Assembly: GCF_044762665.1 (NCBI RefSeq)
Contig: NZ_JBIWES010000001.1
Span: 643,321 to 707,320 of the forward strand
DNA length: 64,000 bases
Direction: 5' to 3'
Source of the DNA: Peribacillus frigoritolerans_B
GTDB lineage: Bacteria; Bacillota; Bacilli; Bacillales; DSM-1321
Positions 24,735 to 34,150 of the stretch are shown here, piece after piece. A program made the position numbers and the translations under genes. The first letter of the stretch is position 1. Each line of letters starts with the position of its first letter. Below the pieces are notes generated by a model, which did not search any database, was not told the DNA's origin, and saw nothing but the letters and a program-made list of their open reading frames with translations.

Positions 24735-26193
24735 GCCACCCCTCTCAGAATTAACGGAGGAGACATTTCGGGAGTTATTCAGTTCAAGCTCAGATATCAT
24801 GTTTGACACGATTTATATCGGAGAAACCGAAAGACCCATTCCTGTCCTTATTTTTTATTGCTCGGGTATGGCCGACATCAGTTTACTAAACGAGGGTATT
24901 TTGGAAAAGTTAAACAAAATGATGGAGTTGGGTGAGAGTATCGATGCTGAAGAATCAATCAACAAGTTAAAACCCTTGATAGACCTCAGGAAAGTAACCA
25001 TCGATAGTGAATTCAATAGCGTCCAACAACTGATTTTCTCTGGGTATGCCTTATTATTCATACCCTCAGTCCAACAGTTATTTTCAATAGAATTGTCCAA
25101 CGTGCCGAACCGGCAGCCCGAGGAGTCTTCTTTTGAGGTCTCGGTAAGAGGTCCAAGAGATGGGTTTGTCGAAGACATATCCATCAATACTGCTTTAATC
25201 AGAAAGCGGCTAAAAACAAAATCGCTCGCCTATGAAGACTTTATCGTTGGCAGGCGCAGTCAAACGAAAGTCGGACTGATGTACATGGATGACATCATCA
25301 ATAAAGAACTCATTAAAAATGTAAGATCGAAAATCAACTCCCTTGATATAGATATATTGGTGAGCAGCCAACAATTGGAGGAATTGATCACTAACAGTAA
25401 ATATAGTATATTTCCACTCACTCATTATACGAGTCGCCCTGATTTTGTAGTCGAAGCACTCAATCAAGGAAGATTCATACTAATCGTGGACGGCATGCCA
25501 ACGATAATCGTGGCCCCTTCTACCTTACTATTGCAAATAAAAACCGCAGAAGATTCGAATCTTCCTTATCTATTTGTAAGCCTTGAGCGACTTCTTCGCT
25601 TTATGGGGCTTGGCATTACCGTTTTATTGCCGGGGTTTTGGATATCCCTTTCCGCTTTCAATATTGAACAGGTGCCGTTCCCGTTACTAGCCACCATAAC
25701 CCTTTCAAGGCTGGGACTTCCCTTATCTGCCACGATGGAATTCATTCTCATGCTCGTTTTATTTGAATTATTCCGTGAATCCGGGGTCAGGTTACCTAAA
25801 GCGGTTGGGCAGACAGTTGCCGTTGTAGGAGGCCTAATTGTCGGTGATGCGGCGATAAGGGCTGGACTGACTTCACAAACCATGCTTGTGGTCACTGCCG
25901 TAACCTCAGTTGCATCTTATACACTTGTAAACCAGTCTTTAACAGGTGCCGTTACCGTTCTGCGAATGTTTGTGCTGTTACTAAGCTGCATTTATGGAAT
26001 CTACGGCTTGATAATCGGTTTCCTTTCCATTGTCACTTTACTATCCAGGCTTGATTCATTCGGGGTTTCATATATTGGCGGAATGAACCCGCCAAGGATC
26101 ACAAAAACCCTGTATTCATTCATAAAGGTGCCATGGAATTCCATGAGCAAACGATCCATGGCAGCTAATGATAAGACCAGAAAGGGGCAGTAA
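24709..26193 (+). CDS. spore germinant receptor subunit A (GerAA family)
   Basis: 494 residues, ATG 24709 with GGAGGG eight bases upstream, inside the 3' end of the B gene. N-terminal cytoplasmic domain, VRGPRDGFVEDISINTALIRKRLK signature, then a membrane region with five or so spans (PLSATMEFILMLVLFELFRESGVRLP is highly typical). Assembles into the oligomeric ion channel of the receptor. Shorter N-terminus than GerAA of operon 2 (545 residues). Confidence 0.95.
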   Translation: MRMKRSKNEPPLSELTEETFRELFSSSSDIMFDTIYIGETERPIPVLIFYCSGMADISLLNEGILEKLNKMMELGESIDAEESINKLKPLIDLRKVTIDSEFNSVQQLIFSGYALLFIPSVQQLFSIELSNVPNRQPEESSFEVSVRGPRDGFVEDISINTALIRKRLKTKSLAYEDFIVGRRSQTKVGLMYMDDIINKELIKNVRSKINSLDIDILVSSQQLEELITNSKYSIFPLTHYTSRPDFVVEALNQGRFILIVDGMPTIIVAPSTLLLQIKTAEDSNLPYLFVSLERLLRFMGLGITVLLPGFWISLSAFNIEQVPFPLLATITLSRLGLPLSATMEFILMLVLFELFRESGVRLPKAVGQTVAVVGGLIVGDAAIRAGLTSQTMLVVTAVTSVASYTLVNQSLTGAVTVLRMFVLLLSCIYGIYGLIIGFLSIVTLLSRLDSFGVSYIGGMNPPRITKTLYSFIKVPWNSMSKRSMAANDKTRKGQ

Positions 26194-26197
26194 GGCC

Positions 26198-27343
26198 ATG
26201 TTCCGCATCTGTAAAATTTGGTTGACCCTACATTTAATCCTATTACTTTCAGGCTGTTGGGATGAAAAAACGATCCAGGACTTTCATTATATAACGGCCA
26301 TCGGGATAGATTTCAAAGATGGGGAATACATAGTTTATACCCAACTTGTAGACTTCGCTGCGGTAGCTAAAACGGAGGCAAAGCCGACGCAAGCCCCTCC
26401 CGTATATGTAGGGAAACAAAAAGGACGATCCATTTCGATCGCCATTAATAAACTAATGCGCAATACTCAACAGTCTCTCTATATAGGGCATGTATCCACA
26501 TTTGTAATCAGTGAAAATGTTTTGAACCGGCAAAGCGCAGAAATAGTGGATTATATATACAGAAACCAATTACTCAGATACTCAGCCAATATCTTTGCCA
26601 CAAAAAATTCCATGGAACAGCTTTTCTCCATTAACGGCTTTTTTAATTTGTCACCTTTATACACGACATTATATTTTCCGGATGATGTATACCGGATTAG
26701 ATCATTCATCCAACCCATTACGGTCCAAAGGTATTATTCTTCCCAGCAGGAAAAAGCATCTACAACCATATTACCCTCCATTTCCTGGAACGATAAAGTT
26801 TGGAAGGAAAAAGATAAAAAGCGAAAAAGCCTCTATATGGATGGTGCATTTACCATTTACAATAAAGTGTCCCAGCCCTGGTTCTCTGAAAAAGAACTGA
26901 GCGGTGTACGCTGGTTCACTAAAAGGACCAACAAAACTCCAGTGAACATCACCATGAATAAGCAAGACATCTATGCCTCTTTTTCCCATCCGGCTCATAA
27001 AGTAAAACCTGTTCTCAAGGATGGCAAGTACAAATTCGATATTGAAATTGACGTATCCGGCAAAATACTGGGGCTTGATACCCAAATCGATATCGGGAAA
27101 ATAAAACGTAAATTCGAAAGCCAAATAAAAAAGGAAATCCTATCAACGTTTAAAACAGGGCTCCAAAAGAACGCAGACCCTTTAAACCTAGGCAAAACCC
27201 TTTATATCAAAGAAACAAAATACTGGCAAAAGAATCAGATAAAAGAGCCTAAGGATTATTTAGATAAGAATTCAATACATGATATAAACGTAAAGGTACA
27301 TATCCTTAACACAGGTGCTTTAGAAGCCAAACCACTGCAGTAA
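26198..27343 (+). CDS. spore germinant receptor subunit C (GerAC family lipoprotein)
   Basis: 381 residues from ATG 26198 (AAGGGGCAGTAAGG upstream). Lipobox LLLSGCWDEKT: the Cys followed by WDEKT/WDKTE is a hallmark of GerAC. The rest is the three-domain exported part, ending in the GerAC C-domain (DIEIDVSGKILG, and FKTGLQKNADPLNLG). Completes a B-A-C operon; a decaying tandem repeat array and a terminator follow. Confidence 0.95.
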   Translation: MFRICKIWLTLHLILLLSGCWDEKTIQDFHYITAIGIDFKDGEYIVYTQLVDFAAVAKTEAKPTQAPPVYVGKQKGRSISIAINKLMRNTQQSLYIGHVSTFVISENVLNRQSAEIVDYIYRNQLLRYSANIFATKNSMEQLFSINGFFNLSPLYTTLYFPDDVYRIRSFIQPITVQRYYSSQQEKASTTILPSISWNDKVWKEKDKKRKSLYMDGAFTIYNKVSQPWFSEKELSGVRWFTKRTNKTPVNITMNKQDIYASFSHPAHKVKPVLKDGKYKFDIEIDVSGKILGLDTQIDIGKIKRKFESQIKKEILSTFKTGLQKNADPLNLGKTLYIKETKYWQKNQIKEPKDYLDKNSIHDINVKVHILNTGALEAKPLQ

Positions 27344-27402
27344 TGAAGAAAAGAGGATTTGGTTTGGAATTTATAGTGCCCAATATTATTTGATAATGTT
27401 AG

Positions 27403-27537
27403 ATTCACGAGTAAATCACCCAAATTCACGAGTATTTGCTTCAAACTCACGAGTAAACGCCTTATATGTGAGTTTGCTGCTGCATCCATGGATAAACGCT
27501 TCTATCTCATGGGGTTGCTGTTAATCTCAGGTTTAAT
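27403..27537. repeat. 21-bp tandem repeat array, short copy
   Basis: Core TCACGAGTA occurs at 27405, 27426 and 27447 (exactly 21 bases apart), followed by progressively altered units near 27468, 27489 and 27509. Same unit as the array at 63379-63597. Lies between the GerAC stop codon and its terminator. Confidence 0.85.
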
Positions 27538-27553
27538 AGCCCTCTACATGTTG

Positions 27554-27596
27554 AAAAAACCAGGATGGTGCCTTTTGAGCTCCATCCTGGTTTTTT
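27554..27596 (+). terminator. terminator of germinant receptor operon 1
   Basis: 15-bp perfect stem AAAAAACCAGGATGG / CCATCCTGGTTTTTT with 13-base loop. Confidence 0.85.
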
Positions 27597-27679
27597 GGAC
27601 TGGAAAATGTAGCCCGGAATTGTCGGATTGCATGATTAAATGGTAAATTTAGAGTATTCTAACATTTGGGGGTCCATTT

Positions 27680-28117
27680 ATGAGCATACAGAAGGCAACA
27701 TTACATGAGCTGGAATCACTGACGGAACTTTTTGATTTATACAGAGTGTTTTATGAGCAAACCTCTGATCTCGGTCGTGCAAGGGATTTTTTAAGGGAAA
27801 GGCTGACAAATGGGGAGTCTGTGGTTTTTATGGCCTTTGATGAAGGAAATCCAATTGGTTTTGTACAATTATATCCTTCTTTTTCGTCTGTGAGTATGAT
27901 GCGGTCATGGGTATTGAATGATTTATTCGTGAAGGAGTCCGCCCGCAAAAAGGGTTTTGGCGAGGAGTTATTGAACGCGGCCATCGCTTTTGCACGCGAA
28001 ACAGGTGCTAAAGGGGTTTCACTGGAGACAGGCAAGGATAATGTAAAAGCACAGAAACTTTATGAAAAGATTGGCTTCGCCCGTGAAACGAATCATTTTT
28101 ATTATTTCACCATTTAA
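27680..28117 (+). CDS. GNAT family N-acetyltransferase
   Basis: 145 residues, GGGGGTCC before the ATG. Acetyl-CoA motif as VKESARKKGFGEELLNAAIAFARETGAKGVSLET and the late AQKLYEKIGFARETNHFYYF. Substrate unknown. Closed by a bidirectional terminator shared with abrB. Confidence 0.9.
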   Translation: MSIQKATLHELESLTELFDLYRVFYEQTSDLGRARDFLRERLTNGESVVFMAFDEGNPIGFVQLYPSFSSVSMMRSWVLNDLFVKESARKKGFGEELLNAAIAFARETGAKGVSLETGKDNVKAQKLYEKIGFARETNHFYYFTI

Positions 28118-28125
28118 TAAAAAAA

Positions 28126-28153
28126 AAGTGTAGGGAAAACCTTCCCTACACTT
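28126..28153. terminator. bidirectional terminator between GNAT gene and abrB
   Basis: 12-bp perfect stem AAGTGTAGGGAA / TTCCCTACACTT, loop AACC, A/T runs on both sides. Confidence 0.85.
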
Positions 28154-28178
28154 GGATGCTATTTATCTAGTATATCAA

Positions 28179-28463
28179 TTATTTAGCAGATGCCATGCTG
28201 GCTTGAATTTCTTTAATTAGAAGTTCGGCACCTTCAGGGCTAAGTATTAATTTACCTTCAGCAAGTTTCATATTGTCATCGGAAACTTCACCTGTAACCT
28301 GACAAGTCATGTTTGGTTTATATTTTTGAAGGATGATGCGCTCTTGTTCTACATAAATCTCTAGAGCGTCTTTCTCATTAATTCCTAATGTTCGGCGTAG
28401 TTCAATTGGAATGACTACCCGCCCTAATTCGTCAACTTTACGTACAATACCTGTAGATTTCAT
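28179..28463 (-). CDS. abrB: transition-state regulator AbrB
   Basis: 94 residues, full length for AbrB. N-terminal swapped-hairpin DNA-binding domain GIVRKVDELGRVVIPIELRR with the DNA-contacting Arg residues, and a C-terminal multimerisation half ending in KEIQASMASAK. Represses stationary-phase genes during growth. Promoter and tandem Spo0A-type boxes upstream match the arrangement known in B. subtilis. Confidence 0.93.
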   Translation of the reverse strand: MKSTGIVRKVDELGRVVIPIELRRTLGINEKDALEIYVEQERIILQKYKPNMTCQVTGEVSDDNMKLAEGKLILSPEGAELLIKEIQASMASAK

Positions 28464-28508
28464 TTAATTTACCCCACTAACTTTCTTGCGAATGTTGCAT
28501 TTATTTAT

Positions 28509-28525
28509 TTCGTCACCATTCGACA
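28509..28525 (-). promoter_or_regulatory. tandem Spo0A boxes in abrB leader
   Basis: On the reverse strand TGTCGAA and TGACGAA are 10 bases apart (both fit TGNCGAA), 11-27 bases downstream of the predicted transcription start. Spo0A~P bound here would block abrB transcription, as in B. subtilis. Confidence 0.75.
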
Positions 28526-28542
28526 TTATTTGCACTTCTATT

Positions 28543-28571
28543 AAGATACCACTACCTACCATATTCGTCAA
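28543..28571 (-). promoter_or_regulatory. SigA-type promoter of abrB
   Basis: Reverse strand TTGACG at 28571-28566, 17-base spacer, TATCTT at 28548-28543; predicted start near 28536. Confidence 0.7.
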
Positions 28572-28964
28572 TTCTCGTATCTTCATATATTATCTGCCTC
28601 TATATGATTTCTATATAAAACATTAGTAATTCCTTCATAACACGCGTCATGACAACGTTTCTCGTCATTTAGTTGGTACATATTGTTAATTTGGATACTA
28701 AAATGGAAACGCCTACATTCAATTCCAACAAGCATTCTTTTCATTTCATGTCGAATCATGGAGAATGAATTTCACGAGCCTAAAAGAATCCTGTTGATTT
28801 TCTTTTGCTTTTGAAGGACAATTTAAATTGATCGCTTATAATATTCCGAAAATTCATTCCGCTTTTGAAACAGTGGATATATCTGAAATTTTTTTCAGAA
28901 AGCCGAAACGATTGCCATCCTTCCAGAGTCTTACTGACTCATAAAACAGATTGAGGTGAGTCAA
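28572..28964. other. intergenic region between abrB and exporter gene
   Basis: No ORF with a ribosome-binding site. Contains the upstream part of the abrB promoter and presumably the promoter of the forward exporter gene; I could not assign the latter. Confidence 0.35.
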
Positions 28965-29936
28965 TTGCGTCCGATAATAATAGGTATTTGTTCTGCTTTC
29001 TTTTTTGCATTTACGTTTGTATTAAATCAGGCCATGGAGTTGTCTGGCGGAAGTTGGATTTGGAGTGCTTCGCTGCGTTATATCTTTATGGTGCCATTTC
29101 TGTTGTGTATCGTATTGAGCAGAAAAAACCTGCGTCCCCTTTTACAAGTGATGAGAGAAAAGCCGGGTCCTTGGCTGCTTTGGAGTTTTGTCGGATTTGG
29201 GTTATTTTATGCTCCTTTATGCTTTGCGTCCGCCTACTCACCTGGCTGGCTGATCGCCGGCACTTGGCAAATCACGATCATTTCAGGTGCTTTACTTGCG
29301 CCGCTGTTTTTTGAAAATGTCCAAACGAAAGATGGGATCGAAAGGCAAAGAGGCAAGGTTTCCGTGAAAGGCCTCCTCATGTCCATGATCATTCTGCTTG
29401 GGATCATCCTGATGCAACTGGAACATACCAAACACATTTCAATGGCCAATCTTTGGCTGGGAGTTATTCCAATCGTCATCGCTTCGTTTGCATACCCTTT
29501 GGGAAATCGCAAAATGATGGAAGTATCCGAAGGACGTTTGGATGCTTATCAGCGGGTTTTGGGAATGACTTTGGCGAGTCTGCCATTCTGGTTTTTGCTT
29601 TCCTTGTACGGTTTCTTTACAGTAGGTGCGCCGACGAAGATGCAGAGTTTTCAATCCCTTTTGGTGGCACTATTTTCTGGAGTCATCGCCACAGTCCTTT
29701 TTTTCAAGGCGACCGATTTGGTACGCGGAAATATGCAGAAATTAGCTTCAGTTGAAGCTACACAATCGATGGAAGTCCTTTTTGCCCTTGCTGGTGAATT
29801 ACTATTCCTATCTTTACCGATTCCTTCTCCGTTATCGTGGTTTGGCATCTTTATCGTCATCATGGGAATGATCCTGCATAGCTATGTATCACATAAAAAA
29901 GAAGGTCCATCCCGGAAACGGACAGTGAGTGCCTAA
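28965..29936 (+). CDS. EamA-like multidrug-resistance efflux transporter
   Basis: 323 residues from TTG 28965 (AGGTGA five bases upstream; the GTG at 28956 lies within that site). About ten membrane spans in two halves. Segments AFTFVLNQAMELSGGSWIWSASLRY and YSPGWLIAGTWQITI match the multidrug resistance efflux transporter family (PF13536-like) of the drug/metabolite superfamily. Substrate unknown. Single gene with terminator. Confidence 0.85.
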   Translation: MRPIIIGICSAFFFAFTFVLNQAMELSGGSWIWSASLRYIFMVPFLLCIVLSRKNLRPLLQVMREKPGPWLLWSFVGFGLFYAPLCFASAYSPGWLIAGTWQITIISGALLAPLFFENVQTKDGIERQRGKVSVKGLLMSMIILLGIILMQLEHTKHISMANLWLGVIPIVIASFAYPLGNRKMMEVSEGRLDAYQRVLGMTLASLPFWFLLSLYGFFTVGAPTKMQSFQSLLVALFSGVIATVLFFKATDLVRGNMQKLASVEATQSMEVLFALAGELLFLSLPIPSPLSWFGIFIVIMGMILHSYVSHKKEGPSRKRTVSA

Positions 29937-29946
29937 ATAGCAAGTC

Positions 29947-29979
29947 AAAAAGCCCCGGATAAGGTTTCGGGGCTTTTTT
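29947..29979 (+). terminator. terminator of exporter gene
   Basis: Stem AAAAAGCCCCG / CGGGGCTTTTTT. Confidence 0.85.
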
Positions 29980-30005
29980 GATCTGAAAACAGAACCTGAT
30001 TACGT

Positions 30006-30902
30006 TCATTTTTTCCATTGACAGGTCATGATAAATTGATGATTTTTTAGAGTGGCAAAAAGCTCACCATTCATTTTTTTCATTAAACTTTTTGCAATGG
30101 ATAACCCTAGTCCCATTCCTTTTTTAGTTCTTGCTGTATCCCCTGTATAAAACCTATCAAAGATTCTCTCAACATCTTGTTCAGTCATCACATCTGTTTT
30201 GTTACGAATAGTAAAGACAATGGAAGATGATTCTTCCTTTAATGATATCTCTACCGCACCACTTGCATGTTTAAGAACATTACTCACTAAATTTTCAACA
30301 ACTCTTATTACTGCTGATGGATCTGCATATAACATTATCTCTTCATCAGGCATGTCGATATCCACTTGTAACTGTCGCTCATGAAACGCATCATAGTAGT
30401 TCATGAGCACTTCCCAAATACTCTGATTAAGATGGAATGTTTGAAATTGCAGCTCATAGTCCATGGATTCCACTATAGATAATTCGAAAAATTCATTGAG
30501 CAAATCTTGTAATCTTTTCGTTCGCCTTTTGACAATTCCAATATACTCTGCTCTTTCATCTAAAGTTAAGTGCTCATCTTCCAACAGCTGAATATAACCT
30601 AAAATGGAAGTTAGTGGCGTTCGCAAATCATGCGACATATTGGCAATCGCCTGCTTCAATGTCTCTTCCGTTCGCTTTTGTTCCACCTTCATCTCCATCA
30701 TGGAATCAAAATAGCCATTGATTTCCACCGCCAGTTTTTCGATATCCCGATCAAAATATTCAATATCCAATTTCTTTTCTGTATATCGATAACGATAAGC
30801 TTGAAGCTGTTTCGTCATTCTTTTCATTTCTCGCTTCATGGAAAAAAGCCGAAAGAGAAAAACAATCGCTATGAACATACATAGTGCTGTTAAATGGATC
30901 AT
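30006..30902 (-). CDS. membrane sensor histidine kinase, small-sensor type
   Basis: 298 residues. One N-terminal membrane segment (residues 3-20), a short linker, then HisKA with NMSHDLRTPLTSILG (phospho-His about residue 93) and HATPase with NLVSNVLKH, MTEQDVERIFDRFY and GMGLGLSIAKSL. There is no extracellular sensor domain, as in kinases that sense through a partner ABC transporter. Last gene of the response regulator-ATPase-permease-kinase operon. Confidence 0.92.
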   Translation of the reverse strand: MIHLTALCMFIAIVFLFRLFSMKREMKRMTKQLQAYRYRYTEKKLDIEYFDRDIEKLAVEINGYFDSMMEMKVEQKRTEETLKQAIANMSHDLRTPLTSILGYIQLLEDEHLTLDERAEYIGIVKRRTKRLQDLLNEFFELSIVESMDYELQFQTFHLNQSIWEVLMNYYDAFHERQLQVDIDMPDEEIMLYADPSAVIRVVENLVSNVLKHASGAVEISLKEESSSIVFTIRNKTDVMTEQDVERIFDRFYTGDTARTKKGMGLGLSIAKSLMKKMNGELFATLKNHQFIMTCQWKK

Positions 30903-30920
30903 TTGCCTCCCCCTTTTTTC

Positions 30921-31679
30921 TTACTTGATTTCTTTGCGGGAAAATACAAAGCAGCATCCTATTGCACATACGGCAAAAGTTAAAATTGGAACAATAAGCA
31001 TCGTAAATAACTCTGTTTGTTCAAGTATGGCATTAGGGATATCTTTTGTTAATTTAATGATGCTATGATCATATATCGTTTGAATGATGGGGGAGTTTTT
31101 CGAGAATATTGAAAATGCAACCTCCAGTCCGAAAGTGAACACAAATAAAAATGAAATGGTCTTTCCACTATCTGTAAAGATGAGTCCTATGAGTGTCATA
31201 AACGAAGCAAATGCCGCCCCATACAAAGCAAGAAATCCTATCATTGGAACAATACTTTCCATTACGGACATATTAGGGAATAAATGCGACCCTGATCCAA
31301 AAAATACAGTGGACACTATCCAAAGGACAAGTGGGAATAAGATAGAAATAATGATTGCACCGATCGTGAAGACTGACAGTTTTGCAAGAACGATTTCCAT
31401 TCTTTTATTTCCACCGGATATCATATTTTTCATCACACCTGTTGAATAATCACTTGAAATAAAAAATCCAGCCAAAATACACGGGGCATATTTCAATACA
31501 AGTTCATTCTGATTAATAAACGCTATCACAACGTCTATTCCTTTCATCTCTCCACTAGTACCCCTAACCAGCATCTCACTGGGAGCAAGAATTCCTATTA
31601 ATATAATGGTTAATGTAATAGCCCAGAAGGAGCGATCATGTTTTAGCTTATACAATTCCGCTTTTATAAGATTATTCAT
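30921..31679 (-). CDS. ABC transporter permease (ABC-2 type)
   Basis: 252 residues from ATG 31679 (GGGGGCGG upstream), overlapping the ATPase gene by 8 bases. N-terminal NNLIKAELYKLKHDRSFWAI and six hydrophobic segments fit the BcrB / lantibiotic-immunity type permeases. Works with the preceding ATPase. Confidence 0.88.
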   Translation of the reverse strand: MNNLIKAELYKLKHDRSFWAITLTIILIGILAPSEMLVRGTSGEMKGIDVVIAFINQNELVLKYAPCILAGFFISSDYSTGVMKNMISGGNKRMEIVLAKLSVFTIGAIIISILFPLVLWIVSTVFFGSGSHLFPNMSVMESIVPMIGFLALYGAAFASFMTLIGLIFTDSGKTISFLFVFTFGLEVAFSIFSKNSPIIQTIYDHSIIKLTKDIPNAILEQTELFTMLIVPILTFAVCAIGCCFVFSRKEIK

Positions 31680-32595
31680 CGTTGCCGCCCCCAATAAGCT
31701 TTGTAAAGTATTCTTCTAAATCTTCCCCCATTGGCATAAACTGCTCAATCACTGCCCCATTCACTGCTAATGTTGTGGAAACAAGGCCTGGTTCACCTAC
31801 ATACTTATATAATTTGATGACTCCATCAGGCATTACTTCAAATTCTTTCGTACCTAATTCTTCTTCCAGCACTGCTACTCCTTGATGTGGCTTGTCTACT
31901 TTTATGTGTAAATAATGCTGACATTTTTCTTGTAAATCTTTCGCTGTTAACTCCTCTAATAATTTCCCATCGTGAATGATTCCATAATGAGTTGCCAATA
32001 AATTCAATTCGCTTAAGATATGACTGGAAATAAGAATCGTAATTCCTTTCTCACGGTTTAACTTTAATAGCAACTCACGGATTTCGACTACTCCCATTGG
32101 ATCTAAGCCGTTTATCGGTTCATCCAAAATAAGAAATTCAGGCTCTGACAGCAACGCCATCGCCAGTCCTAACCTTTGTTTCATACCTAATGAAAAATTT
32201 CTCGTTTTTTTCTTTCCTGTATGCTGCAGCCCTACAAGCGCTAACGTTTTTTCGATGCATTCTTTTCCGGGAATGCCTCTTTGCACTCGATGGACTTCCA
32301 GGTTTTGCTTAGCAGTCATATGAGGAAATAAAGCTGGCCCTTCAATAATGGTTCCGACTCTTTTTCTTGCTTCAATCAATTTTTTTGGATCGATTTCGCC
32401 AAATAGTTCAATGCTTCCCTCACTTGCAAAGGCTAATCCTGCCACAAGTTTAATGAAGGTTGACTTCCCTGCTCCATTTTGACCAATGAAGCCATATATG
32501 GCACCTTTTTTGATAGATAGATTCACGTTATTTAATGCAGTGGTATGTTTATATTTTTTTGATAAACCGGATGTCCTTAATATATATTCGCTCAT
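31672..32595 (-). CDS. ABC transporter ATP-binding protein (BcrA type)
   Basis: 307 residues. Walker A GQNGAGKST, signature FSLGMKQRLGLA, Walker B FLILDEPINGLDP, H-loop ISSHILSEL. The C-terminal extension of some 90 residues is usual for BcrA/NatA-like ATPases in bacitracin or lantibiotic self-protection. Starts 80 bases after the response regulator. Confidence 0.92.
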   Translation of the reverse strand: MSEYILRTSGLSKKYKHTTALNNVNLSIKKGAIYGFIGQNGAGKSTFIKLVAGLAFASEGSIELFGEIDPKKLIEARKRVGTIIEGPALFPHMTAKQNLEVHRVQRGIPGKECIEKTLALVGLQHTGKKKTRNFSLGMKQRLGLAMALLSEPEFLILDEPINGLDPMGVVEIRELLLKLNREKGITILISSHILSELNLLATHYGIIHDGKLLEELTAKDLQEKCQHYLHIKVDKPHQGVAVLEEELGTKEFEVMPDGVIKLYKYVGEPGLVSTTLAVNGAVIEQFMPMGEDLEEYFTKLIGGGNDE

Positions 32596-32675
32596 TTTTT
32601 TCCTCCCTTATCTGTGATTCATCATAAAATGAAAATCATAAGGGATTATAAAGAAAACCTTAAGAAAACCTTAAG

Positions 32676-33365
32676 TTATTTTAAGCGATATCCCATTCCC
32701 CAAATGGTTTCAATATACTCTTCATTTGGGCTCGCTTTAGCCAATTTACTTCTCAGATTACTCATATGGACGTTCACCGTATTCTCATCCCTTAAATAAT
32801 CATCTCCCCAAACCGCTTCAAACACATTTGCTTTTGAAAATATTTTTTGAGGATAGGAAATAAGTAATTCTAAAATGGCGTACTCTCTTGCCGTTAGTAT
32901 TACCTTCAAGTCATTTACGATAACTATTTTCGTATCAGTATCCACTGTAATGCCTCTATACGTAAGCTGGTTCTTTTCCTCTATTCTTTTCATGGTTGAA
33001 GATCTTCTTAAATGGGCATCTATTCTTGCCATTACTTCTTCAATATCAAATGGCTTCGTAATGAAGTCATCTGCCCCTGCACGCAAACCATTTATTTTCG
33101 TTTGCTGTTCTCCTTTTGCGGAAATAATCAAAACAGGGACATGATGATGCTCCCTGATTTTACGAAGAACTTCCTCCCCGTCCATTCCTGGCAGCATTAA
33201 ATCCAACAACACCATATCCCATTTCTTCTTCTCTACGTACAATATTGCTTCCGTCCCTGAAAATGCCGGCTGAGGGACATATCCACTTTTTTTCATCATA
33301 TTGCAAAGCAATCCACTAATATCATTATCATCTTCAACAATTAAAATATGTACCTGTTTCTCCAT
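32676..33365 (-). CDS. OmpR-family response regulator
   Basis: 229 residues from ATG 33365 (AGGTGG upstream). Receiver with VEDDND acid pocket and phospho-Asp in DMVLLDLMLPGMDG (about residue 53), then a winged helix (LTAREYAILELLISYPQKIFSK, VWGDDYLRDENTVNVHMSNLRSKL). First gene of the operon with ABC transporter and kinase. Confidence 0.93.
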   Translation of the reverse strand: MEKQVHILIVEDDNDISGLLCNMMKKSGYVPQPAFSGTEAILYVEKKKWDMVLLDLMLPGMDGEEVLRKIREHHHVPVLIISAKGEQQTKINGLRAGADDFITKPFDIEEVMARIDAHLRRSSTMKRIEEKNQLTYRGITVDTDTKIVIVNDLKVILTAREYAILELLISYPQKIFSKANVFEAVWGDDYLRDENTVNVHMSNLRSKLAKASPNEEYIETIWGMGYRLK

Positions 33366-33750
33366 AAGAGCCACCTACTTTCCCACTGCAATCTATTTTA
33401 TATTAGCATTCTTTGTAAAGGTCCGAAAAATTGATCTGGATCCCCTCGCATATTCCTCATCCGTTTACACTAACATATCTATTCTTTCATTATATCGATG
33501 TTCGTTACCTGGCAAAACATAAACTGGAAGATATTGTTTTTAAAAACCGTTCAGTTGTTTCAGATTCCTCTCCGCGCACTCGGCTAGTCAGTTTGTTGTC
33601 GCAAATTTTTAAACCAATGAGGGTTGCATAAAAACAATATAAAATCATGAAGAATAACCTAGTCCATTTTATAATCATGGTTCGGGAAGAGGCCATTCCG
33701 AACCCCTCCGGACTATATTCAAATTCGAAGAAAAGCCAGTTTGCCTATAG
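33366..33750. other. intergenic region upstream of response regulator operon
   Basis: Small ORFs on both strands lack ribosome-binding sites. No recognisable element before the repeat at 33751. Confidence 0.35.
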
Positions 33751-33845
33751 TGACTCCTGCGGGAAAAGCGTGTCCAAGGGAGACCCCGCAGGCGAGCGCC
33801 GAGGGCGGAACGCCCGCGGAAAGTGAGTGCCTGGGAAATCAACGA
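33751..33845 (+). repeat. dispersed repeat, copy R3
   Basis: GC-rich copy (CTCCTGCGGGAAAAGCG through CCGCGGAAAGTGAGTGCCTG), reverse complement of the left part of R2 at 19300-19380 with many substitutions. This kind of GC-rich intergenic element is common in Bacillaceae genomes (from memory). Confidence 0.7.
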
Positions 33846-34150
33846 TCAGATTAACAAACCCTCAAAAAACGTTCCAATGATTTCATTCCATATATATAAG
33901 TGAAAATTCATGAAGGATTACCAAGTCTTGCTTTAAGATCATGTCCCTCGATAAAATTGACGCAGTGCAACTCACTGCACTCTGCTGTATTCAGATGAAG
34001 TGCATTTTTTTGATGTTATGTTTAATCTCCCAAGCTGCAAACGTTCCGGCACATATCCGGATATGAGGCTAAAATCGGCATGGCACTTGGCAAAACTTTT
34101 ACCTTGAGTAAGTTCAAAAAGTATGTATAATGAAAAGTAATTGCATATGT

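Noticed and set aside
26598..27195. Overlapping ORFs inside the GerAC gene
   Set aside because: Antisense or out-of-frame shadows of a well-supported lipoprotein gene.
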